Source: DASWIP01 sp036397635
GTDB taxonomy: Bacteria; Actinomycetota; AC-67
Assembly (NCBI GenBank): GCA_036397635.1
Contig: DASWIP010000030.1
Location: 1 to 10,037, forward strand
Reading direction: 5' to 3'
DNA length: 10,037 nt
Part shown: in pieces, positions 1 to 5,270 of the stretch
How positions within the stretch are numbered: the stretch's first letter is position 1
Layout: every line of letters begins with the position of its first letter
Notes under the pieces: generated by a model
What the model was told of the DNA's origin: nothing
Seen by the model: only the letters and a program-made list of their open reading frames with translations
Databases searched by the model: none
Translations under genes and position numbers: made by a program

Positions 1-851
1 CGACGAAGTCGCCTCGCACGGCGGAGGCGATCTGGCGCTGGCTCGCCTCGTCTGGGATCCACCGCGGCGACGTGGTGGTCGCGCTCGGCGGCGGCGTCGT
101 CGGGGACCTCGCGGGGTTCGCCGCCGCGACCTTCCATCGAGGCATCGCGGTTGTGCAGGCGCCGACCAGCCTGCTCGCGCAAGTGGATGCGTCCATCGGG
201 GGCAAGACCGGCGTCGATCTGCCCGAGGGCAAGAACCTGGTCGGCGCGTTCCATCAGCCGATCGCGGTGGTGGCGGATACCGATGCGCTGCAGACGCTGC
301 CGGAGGCCGAGTACCTCACGGGGCTGGCCGAGGCGATCAAGCACGGGCTTATCGCCGACGGGGCGCTGCGCGCGCGCCTGCTCGTCGAACGCGCTGCCAT
401 CCGCGCGCGCGAACCTGCTGCGCTGGCAGGGCTGGTCCTCGAAGCGGCGGCGGTGAAGGCGAAGGTGGTCGCGGCAGATGAACGGGAGGGCGGTGAGCGT
501 GTGCACCTCAACTACGGGCACACGCTCGCCCACGCGCTCGAGACGCTGGGGGGCTACGAGCGCTGGACGCACGGGCGAGCCGTTGCGATCGGGATGATGT
601 TCGCGGCCGTGGTAGCCGTCGAGCTCGGTTACCCGGATCGTACGGGGGAGCACCGAGCGCTGCTCGAAGGGTATGAGCTTCCGACCGGCGGCGCGAAGCT
701 GCCGTATGAGCAGGTAGCCGCGGCTTGGAGCAAGGACAAGAAGTACGAAGCCGGCATGCGCTTCGTTGTGCTCGAGGATCTGGGGAGGCCGACCCTGCGA
801 CGCGACGTGCCCGCGAGCGCGCTTCGGAAGGCCTACGAGGCGGTCTCGTGA
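1..851 (+). CDS. aroB: 3-dehydroquinate synthase, 5'-truncated by window edge
   Basis: Makes 3-dehydroquinate from DAHP in the second step of the shikimate pathway, using NAD and a divalent metal in the cytoplasm. The reading frame is open from base 3, so the true start lies to the left; the GTG at 72 is internal (GDVVVALGGG). Visible motifs are the NAD-binding GGGVVGDLAGF, the substrate segment PTSLLAQVDASIGGKTG, and the three expected metal ligands: Glu in GLAEAIKHG, the first His of NYGHTLAHALE, and His in HGRAVAIGM. About 283 residues are present of the usual 350-370, so roughly the first 80 are missing. The stop TGA (849-851) shares its last A with the aroQ start, so the two genes are probably translationally coupled. 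Identity is certain at family level. Confidence 0.96.
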   Translation, partial: TKSPRTAEAIWRWLASSGIHRGDVVVALGGGVVGDLAGFAAATFHRGIAVVQAPTSLLAQVDASIGGKTGVDLPEGKNLVGAFHQPIAVVADTDALQTLPEAEYLTGLAEAIKHGLIADGALRARLLVERAAIRAREPAALAGLVLEAAAVKAKVVAADEREGGERVHLNYGHTLAHALETLGGYERWTHGRAVAIGMMFAAVVAVELGYPDRTGEHRALLEGYELPTGGAKLPYEQVAAAWSKDKKYEAGMRFVVLEDLGRPTLRRDVPASALRKAYEAVS

Positions 852-1285
852 TGAGCGCGCCCAAGGTGCTCGTCCTGAACGGCCCGAACCTTGACCGGCT
901 CGGCAGCAGGCAGCCCGAGATCTACGGGTCGACCACCCTGGCCGAGCTCGAGGAGGGGCTGCGAACGCGAGGCCGGGATCTCGGTGTCGAGGTCGAGTGC
1001 TTCCAGAGCCCGGATCCGGCGGCGCTCATCGACCGGCTGCTGTCCACCGACGCGCGCGCGGCGATCCTGAACGCCGCGTCGTTGACGCACTACTCTCAGG
1101 CCCTGCACGATGCGGTGGCGGGATGCGGGATCCCCGTCTATGAGGTACACATATCGAACATCTACGCGCGCGAGCCTTACCGGCGGCATTCGCTGATCTC
1201 GCCGGCAGCGCGCGGGGCGATCGTCGGACTCGGTGTACGGGGCTACTACGCGGCCCTCGAGGCGGCGGCGGAGGAGGCGCGATGA
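851..1285 (+). CDS. aroQ: 3-dehydroquinate dehydratase, type II
   Basis: Removes water from 3-dehydroquinate to give 3-dehydroshikimate, the step after AroB. The 144-residue product matches the usual type II size (about 145). Motifs in order are NGPNL (10-14), Arg20 and Tyr25 (the expected catalytic Arg/Tyr pair), Asn74 in LNAASLTH, EVHIS (98-102) with the catalytic His100, and RRHS (111-114). The segment FQSPDPAALID departs from the common QSN-x-EG pattern at residues 52-58, which is a mild oddity. I chose the ATG at 851 because it sets the family N-terminus (KVLVLNGPNL) and follows GAGG at 837-840; a longer in-frame extension into aroB has no support. The start overlaps the aroB stop and its own stop overlaps the next start (ATGA at 1282-1285). 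Confidence 0.95.
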   Translation: MSAPKVLVLNGPNLDRLGSRQPEIYGSTTLAELEEGLRTRGRDLGVEVECFQSPDPAALIDRLLSTDARAAILNAASLTHYSQALHDAVAGCGIPVYEVHISNIYAREPYRRHSLISPAARGAIVGLGVRGYYAALEAAAEEAR

Positions 1286-2367
1286 AGCAACGACGTGAGA
1301 CGCTGCGCGAGCGGTTGGACGGGCTCGCGGTTGACGCGCTGCTCGTGACCAAGCCGGTGAACGTCCGGTACCTGACCGGATTCAGCGGTTCCAATGGACA
1401 GGTCGTGATCGGGGCCGAAGAGGTGTTCATGACCGATCCGCGATACGAGGAGCAGTCGTCCAGGGAAGTCCCGGAAATGCGTCGCGAGATCTACTTCACC
1501 AACCCCAAGCAGATCGGCGAGAGCGGGGGAATGTACGGAGCGCTCCGCGATGTCCTCGCGGGGATCGGCGTCGCACGCATCGGGGTCGAGGCAGGGCACA
1601 TGACCCTGGCGACGGCCGCAACCATCCGCGAGAAGGTCCCCGGGGTCGAGCTGGTCGAGACCACAGACGAGGTCGAGCAGCAGCGTCGGGTCAAGGATGA
1701 AGCCGAGGTCGAGGCGTTGCGCACGGCGTGCTCGTTCGCCGATCGCGCGCTCGCGGAGCTGCTCGGCGAGCTGCGAGAGGGGCTGTCCGAGATCGAGGTC
1801 GCCGCGTTCCTGGAGGACCGCATGCGCCGCGCCGGGTCCGAAGGGCTGTCGTTCGACACGATCGCCGCATTCGGCGAGCAGGCAGCCGAGCCGCATCACC
1901 GGCCGACCACCCGGGAGCTTCGCAGCGGCGACCTGATCAAGCTCGACTTCGGCGCAACCTTCGGCGGGTACCACTCGGACATGACGCGCACGATCGCCTT
2001 CGGTGAGCCGAACGCCGAGATGACCGAGGTCTACGAGCTGGTCCGGGCGTCCCAGCAGGCCGGTGTGGACGCGGTTCGTGCCGGGGCCACCTGCGGCGAT
2101 GTCGACGCGGCGGCGCGCGGCTACCTGAACGACCGCGGCCACGACTTCGGCCACGGAACCGGGCACGGCGTCGGCCTGGAGGTGCACGAGGCGCCGCCGG
2201 TGCGCTCGGGCGCCACCGATGTGCTCGTCCCCGGCATGGCGATCACGGTCGAGCCCGGGATCTATCTCCCCGGGGTGGGCGGTGTTCGTATCGAGGACTC
2301 GGTCATCGTCCGCGAGGATGGGTGCGATATCCTCACCGCCTCACCCAAGGAGCTGGTGAAGGTCTGA
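1282..2367 (+). CDS. Xaa-Pro aminopeptidase/dipeptidase, peptidase family M24
   Basis: A cytoplasmic dinuclear-metal peptidase that cleaves bonds next to proline. Residues 5-130 form the creatinase-type N-terminal domain (LLVTKPVNVRYLTGFSGSNG) and 140-361 the pita-bread catalytic domain. All five metal ligands expected for the aminopeptidase P group are visible: Asp222 (KLDFGA), Asp233 (HSDMTRT), His295 (HGTGHG), Glu324 (VEPGIY) and Glu338 (RIEDS); His302 matches the catalytic His seven residues after the ligand His. Length (361) suits the short YqhT/actinobacterial PepQ group rather than the 440-residue E. coli PepP. A peptidase of this kind directly upstream of efp is a recurrent arrangement in Gram-positive bacteria. 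Whether it is an aminopeptidase or a dipeptidase (prolidase) cannot be told from sequence, so no symbol is given. Start ATG overlaps the aroQ stop. Confidence 0.92.
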   Translation: MKQRRETLRERLDGLAVDALLVTKPVNVRYLTGFSGSNGQVVIGAEEVFMTDPRYEEQSSREVPEMRREIYFTNPKQIGESGGMYGALRDVLAGIGVARIGVEAGHMTLATAATIREKVPGVELVETTDEVEQQRRVKDEAEVEALRTACSFADRALAELLGELREGLSEIEVAAFLEDRMRRAGSEGLSFDTIAAFGEQAAEPHHRPTTRELRSGDLIKLDFGATFGGYHSDMTRTIAFGEPNAEMTEVYELVRASQQAGVDAVRAGATCGDVDAAARGYLNDRGHDFGHGTGHGVGLEVHEAPPVRSGATDVLVPGMAITVEPGIYLPGVGGVRIEDSVIVREDGCDILTASPKELVKV

Positions 2368-2369
2368 TC

Positions 2370-2936
2370 ATGGCCACCATCAACACGAACGATCTCAAGA
2401 ACGGCGCCGTCCTCAAGATCGACGGCAACCTGTGGCAAGTGGTGTGGTTCCAGCACCACAAGCCGGGGAAGGGTGGCGCCGTCGTTCGATCGAAGCTGCG
2501 CAACGTCGGTACCGGCGCGGTCGTGGAGCGCACCCTGGCCGCGGGTGCCGACATGGAACTCGCGATCGTCGACAAACGCGAGATGCAGTACCTGTACCAC
2601 GACGGCACCCACTACGTGTTCATGGACACCGGGACCTACGATCAGCTGTCGCTCTCCGAGCAGGATCTCGGCGACGTGAAGAACTATCTGACCGAGCAGC
2701 AGACCGCGACGATCGCGGTCTACGACGGCCGTCCGATCTCGGTCGAGCTTCCCGCGTCGGTCGAGTTGAAGATCGCCGAGTCGGACCCCGGGGTGAAGGG
2801 CGACCGGGTGTCGGGCGCGACCAAGCCCGCCATCCTCGAGACGGGCTTGACCATCCAGGTCCCCCTGTTCGTCGAGCCCGGTGAGAAGGTCAAGGTCGAT
2901 ACCCGTACGGGTGCCTACATCACCCGGGTCTCCTGA
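2370..2936 (+). CDS. efp: Translation elongation factor P
   Basis: Binds stalled ribosomes between the P and E sites and speeds peptide bond formation at consecutive prolines. The product is 188 residues, the normal length, with the KOW-like N-terminal domain followed by two OB domains (TYDQLSLSEQDLG in the middle, DPGVKGDRVSGATKPA near the end of the second domain). The tip of the functional loop reads HHKPGKGGAVVR with Lys34 at the apex, the residue that is modified in many bacteria. No modification enzyme (EpmA/EpmB, EarP, YmfI) is seen in the window; some actinobacterial EF-P proteins are known to work with an unmodified Lys. The ATG at 2370 is 2 bases after the peptidase stop and 7 bases after GAAGG (2358-2362). 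Confidence 0.97.
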   Translation: MATINTNDLKNGAVLKIDGNLWQVVWFQHHKPGKGGAVVRSKLRNVGTGAVVERTLAAGADMELAIVDKREMQYLYHDGTHYVFMDTGTYDQLSLSEQDLGDVKNYLTEQQTATIAVYDGRPISVELPASVELKIAESDPGVKGDRVSGATKPAILETGLTIQVPLFVEPGEKVKVDTRTGAYITRVS

Positions 2937-2941
2937 GGATC

Positions 2942-3565
2942 GTGGCCGAGGGCGAACGAGAGTCGTTCCTGACGCCGTCCGAGGCCGCCGAGTTGCTGGG
3001 CGTCCATCCTCGCACGCTGTCACGATGGGAGCAGGCCGGCCAGCTGCACGTGATCCGCACCGTCGGCGGGCATCGGCGCTATCGCCGCGCGGAGGTCCTG
3101 GCCGTGCGCGCCGTTCATCATGGTGAAGAGCCGGGATCGTCGATCGACGTGCGCTCGGTGGCGGCGGTTCCCTCACCGAAGAAGGTTCGCGGGAAGGATC
3201 GCGCGCGCGCGCGCCGCAAGGCGCTGGAGATCCTGCACGCCGCCGACGTCACGGCCGCGGACGGCTCGACGCTGCTCGCCGCCGGCGACGACGAGTACAC
3301 CCGGACCTTGGTCACGGGCATCGCGGCGCATCGCGCCGAGATCGACGGGCTGATCTCGTCCACCGCCGAGCGCTGGTCGATCGAGCGGATGCCGGTGGTG
3401 GACCGCAACCTGCTTCGACTCGGCGTGTTCGAACTGCTGTACACCGACACGCCGCACGGGGTCGTGATCGACCAGGCCGTCTCGCTGGCGAAGCTGCTCT
3501 CGACCGAGGAATCCGGCCGGTTCGTCAACGGGATCCTCGGACGCATCGCGCGCGAGCAGCGGTAG
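2942..3565 (+). CDS. nusB: NusB antitermination factor fused to an N-terminal MerR/BldC-type HTH domain
   Basis: NusB binds boxA RNA together with ribosomal protein S10 (NusE) to set up rRNA antitermination complexes. Here residues 84-207 form the NusB domain (RARARRKALEIL, LVTGI, MPVVDRNLLRLGVFEL, VIDQAVSLAK, GRFVNGILGRI). Residues 8-55 form a separate winged-HTH of the MerR/excisionase/BldC type (FLTPSEAAELLGVHPRTLSRW then VGGHRRYRRAEV), joined by a linker of about 28 residues. The total of 207 residues compares with about 140-155 for ordinary NusB. The GTG at 2942 lies 5 bases after the efp stop, with GAGGA (2935-2939) close upstream; spacing is short. An internal GTG at 3104 preceded by GGAGG (3091-3095) could give a 153-residue NusB without the HTH. 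In Streptomyces the HTH regulator gene bldD lies next to nusB, but it is separate and of a different HTH family. The function of the fused domain is unknown. Confidence 0.9.
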   Translation: MAEGERESFLTPSEAAELLGVHPRTLSRWEQAGQLHVIRTVGGHRRYRRAEVLAVRAVHHGEEPGSSIDVRSVAAVPSPKKVRGKDRARARRKALEILHAADVTAADGSTLLAAGDDEYTRTLVTGIAAHRAEIDGLISSTAERWSIERMPVVDRNLLRLGVFELLYTDTPHGVVIDQAVSLAKLLSTEESGRFVNGILGRIAREQR

Positions 3566-3575
3566 CGCCCGACTC

Positions 3576-3584
3576 TGGTATACT
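3576..3584 (+). promoter_or_regulatory. Extended -10 promoter of the pyr operon
   Basis: TATACT at 3579-3584 preceded by TGG at 3576-3578 forms an extended -10 element (TGn-TATAnT). No -35 resembling TTGACA is present 16-18 bases upstream, as expected when an extended -10 is used. Transcription would start near 3590-3592, which puts the PyrR-binding hairpin within the first few bases of the mRNA, the position reported for mycobacterial pyr operons. It lies 11 bases after the nusB stop, and there is no terminator in between, so read-through from the upstream cluster is also likely. Confidence 0.7.
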
Positions 3585-3596
3585 CGCGCCTCGAAG

Positions 3597-3631
3597 CCCT
3601 TTAAGAGCGGGTCCAGTGAGGCCCGGAAGGG
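3597..3631 (+). promoter_or_regulatory. PyrR-binding RNA hairpin (pyr leader)
   Basis: The stretch GTCCAGTGAGGC (3611-3622) fits the conserved PyrR recognition loop UCCNGNGAGG. It folds as an upper stem 3609-3613 with 3620-3624 closing a CAGTGA hexaloop, an internal purine-rich bulge, and a lower stem CCCTT (3597-3601) with AAGGG (3627-3631). This is the shape known for PyrR sites. The 3' arm contains the Shine-Dalgarno sequence AAGGGAG (3627-3633) of the following leader ORF, so PyrR bound with UMP/UTP should hide it. No clear antiterminator/terminator pair follows. This agrees with the translational-repression model established for Mycobacterium smegmatis rather than the attenuation used in Bacillus. 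Confidence 0.88.
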
Positions 3632-3640
3632 AGAGCAGAA

Positions 3641-3766
3641 ATGCCGCAGATCGAAACTCGCGCGCGCCCGGCGCCGCGGGTTTCTTTATGCCGGGGCCAC
3701 CGCCGCCACGCGGCCGCTTCCCCGCCCTTCCCCCCGGATCCGTGCCGGGGGAGGCGAGCTGCCTGA
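3641..3766 (+). CDS. Putative 41-residue leader peptide of the pyr operon
   Basis: The ATG at 3641 is 7 bases after a strong Shine-Dalgarno (AAGGGAG, 3627-3633) that forms the 3' arm of the PyrR hairpin, and it opens a 41-codon frame ending at TGA 3764-3766. The peptide is Arg/Pro/Ala rich (MPQIETRARPAPRVS at its start, SPPFPPDPC at 27-35) and has no recognisable domain or signal. It contains one TTA leucine codon (codon 16), rare in such GC-rich genomes. Its stop overlaps a CTG codon in the pyrR frame (CTGA), so ribosomes ending here could restart on pyrR. Third-position GC is about 78 percent, lower than in the neighbouring genes, so the peptide itself may not matter; the act of translation may. 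Confidence reflects the good start signal but lack of conservation data. Confidence 0.5.
   Translation: MPQIETRARPAPRVSLCRGHRRHAAASPPFPPDPCRGRRAA
3731..3751 (+). promoter_or_regulatory. Hairpin burying the pyrR ribosome binding site
   Basis: CCCCCGG (3731-3737) pairs perfectly with CCGGGGG (3745-3751) around a 7-base loop, giving a 7-bp all-GC stem. The 3' arm supplies most of GGGGGAGG (3747-3754), the best Shine-Dalgarno upstream of pyrR, 8 bases before the CTG at 3763. No T-run follows, so it is not a terminator. A ribosome translating the leader ORF would melt it. The pairing is directly visible; the regulatory role is inferred. Confidence 0.55.
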
Positions 3767-4326
3767 CCTTCACCCCCAAGGCCACCATCCTGGATCAGCG
3801 CGACCTCGCCCGCGCCGTCAACCGCATCGCGCACGAGATCGTGGAGCGCAACAAGGGTGCGGCCGACGTCGTCCTGGTCGGGATCTTGACCCGCGGCGCC
3901 GTGATCGCCGAACGCCTCGCTGAGCGCATCGAGCAGATCGAGGGCGTCCGTCCGCCGGCCGGCTCGATCGACATCGGCCTCTACCGCGACGACATCGGCC
4001 TGCGCGAACCCCAGGCGCTCGCGCCGACCGAGGTCCCACCGATCGACGGCAAGGTCGTCGTCCTGGTCGACGATGTGCTCTACACCGGCCGGTCCACGCG
4101 CGCCGCGCTCGACGCGCTCACCGATCTGGGCCGGCCGCACGCGGTCCAGCTCGCCGTCCTGATCGACCGCGGGCACCGTGAGCTTCCGATCCGCGCCGAC
4201 TACGTCGGCAAGAACGTCCCCACCCGCCGCTCCGAGGAGATCGCCGTTCGCGTTGCCGAGATCGACGGCGCCGACGAAGTGCTGCTCGGAGCCGAGATGC
4301 CGACGGTCGTCGAGGAGGCGCGATGA
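3763..4326 (+). CDS. pyrR: PyrR, pyr mRNA-binding regulator / uracil phosphoribosyltransferase
   Basis: PyrR binds pyr leader RNA when UMP or UTP is high and so shuts down the operon; many members also convert uracil and PRPP to UMP. Counting from the CTG, the 187-residue product shows RIAHEIVERNKG (21-32), GILTRG (40-45), the PRPP-binding loop VVLVDDVLYTGRST (99-112) and LPIRADYVGKNVPT (141-154), all typical. The start is uncertain. CTG 3763 gives the usual family N-terminus (PKATILDQRDLARA close to the start), lies 8 bases after GGGGGAGG, and overlaps the leader stop. GTG 3742 and ATG 3688 are in frame but lack a Shine-Dalgarno, and GTG 3616 lies inside the PyrR loop. Automated callers, which do not use CTG, would pick one of the longer forms. 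The stop overlaps the pyrB start (ATGA, 4323-4326). Confidence 0.93.
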   Translation: MTFTPKATILDQRDLARAVNRIAHEIVERNKGAADVVLVGILTRGAVIAERLAERIEQIEGVRPPAGSIDIGLYRDDIGLREPQALAPTEVPPIDGKVVVLVDDVLYTGRSTRAALDALTDLGRPHAVQLAVLIDRGHRELPIRADYVGKNVPTRRSEEIAVRVAEIDGADEVLLGAEMPTVVEEAR

Positions 4327-5270
4327 TCCGCCACCTGCTATCGATCCGTGACCTGACGCCCCAGCAGATCGAGCGGGTGCTGCAGACCGCGGCCGTGTTC
4401 CAGGCCGAAGGGCCGCGCATCGTCAAGAAGTATCCAACCCTGGTGGGGAAGACCGTCGTGAACCTGTTCTACGAGTCGTCCACGCGGACCAGGACGTCGT
4501 TCGAGCTTGCCGCCAAGCGCCTCTCGGCAGACGTGGTGAACTTCGCCGCATCCGGGTCGGCGGTCGAGAAGGGCGAGTCGTTGAAGGACACCGCGCAGAC
4601 GATCGAGGCGATGGGGGTCGATGCGATCGTGGTGCGTCATCGGTCCTCGGGCGCACCGCACCGGCTGGCCGGCTGGGTCTCGGCCAACGTCATCAACGCC
4701 GGCGACGGGATGCACGAGCATCCGACCCAAGCGCTGCTCGACCTGTACACGATCCGTCAGCGGTTCCCGAGCTTCGACGGCCTGCGCGTCGCGATCGTCG
4801 GCGACGTGCTGCACTCCCGGGTCGCGCGCTCGAACATCTGGGGCCTGCAGATGATGGGCGCGGATGTCACGATCGTGGCGCCGCGGACGCTGCTGCCGCC
4901 CCGCGTCGAGACCTGGGGCGCCGAGGTCACCCACGACCTCGACGCGGTGCTTCCCAAGGCCGACGTCGTCTATCTGCTGCGGATGCAGCTCGAGCGGATG
5001 CAGGTCGGCTTCGTTCCTTCCCTGCGAGAATTCTCGCGTCTCTGGGGGATCGACGCCGACCGAGCGGCGGCGATGAAGGAGGACGCGGTGATCATGCATC
5101 CCGGACCGATGAACCGCGGCGTCGAGATCACCGCGAGCGCCGCCGACCTTCCCCGCTCGGTCATCACCGCTCAGGTCGCCAACGGGATCGCCGTTCGGAT
5201 GGCGCTGCTGTATCTGATGCTCGGGGGACCGGCCGCTCAGCAGCCTCCCCGGGAGGCCGAGCATGCCTGA
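4323..5270 (+). CDS. pyrB: Aspartate carbamoyltransferase catalytic chain
   Basis: Joins carbamoyl phosphate to aspartate to make carbamoyl aspartate, the committed pyrimidine step. The 315-residue product has the normal length for the catalytic chain. The carbamoyl-phosphate site is seen as STRTRT (53-58), the mobile loop as VEKGESLKDT (81-90) with Lys83/Lys88, and further motifs as HEHPTQALLD (131-140) and HPGPMNRGVE (259-268). No regulatory chain gene (pyrI) is next to it, as in other Gram-positive operons where pyrC follows. The start overlaps the pyrR stop and follows GAGGAGG (4312-4318). The 3' end overlaps pyrC by 8 bases. Confidence 0.97.
   Translation: MIRHLLSIRDLTPQQIERVLQTAAVFQAEGPRIVKKYPTLVGKTVVNLFYESSTRTRTSFELAAKRLSADVVNFAASGSAVEKGESLKDTAQTIEAMGVDAIVVRHRSSGAPHRLAGWVSANVINAGDGMHEHPTQALLDLYTIRQRFPSFDGLRVAIVGDVLHSRVARSNIWGLQMMGADVTIVAPRTLLPPRVETWGAEVTHDLDAVLPKADVVYLLRMQLERMQVGFVPSLREFSRLWGIDADRAAAMKEDAVIMHPGPMNRGVEITASAADLPRSVITAQVANGIAVRMALLYLMLGGPAAQQPPREAEHA

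Noticed and set aside
72..74. GTG at 72 as the aroB start
   Set aside because: The frame is open to the window edge with AroB-like sequence upstream, and the GTG is within the strand leading into the NAD-binding GGGVVGD motif.
725..850. A longer AroQ start at 725 inside aroB
   Set aside because: The extra 42 residues are the out-of-frame end of aroB; the known type II dehydroquinase N-terminus begins at ATG 851.
1246..2187. A 313-codon minus-strand frame under the M24 peptidase
   Set aside because: Shadow of a gene whose five metal ligands are all visible on the plus strand.
3667..3687. CCCG-loop-CGGG followed by TTTCTTT as a transcription attenuator after the PyrR site
   Set aside because: The stem is only 4 bp with a 6-base GC loop, the T run is interrupted, and no competing antiterminator pairing with the PyrR hairpin was found. 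A weak pause remains possible.
3616..3762. A 49-residue N-terminal extension of PyrR starting at GTG 3616
   Set aside because: The GTG sits in the PyrR-binding hexaloop with no Shine-Dalgarno, the added residues are low-complexity with non-coding-like codon use, and the family N-terminus begins near 3763.
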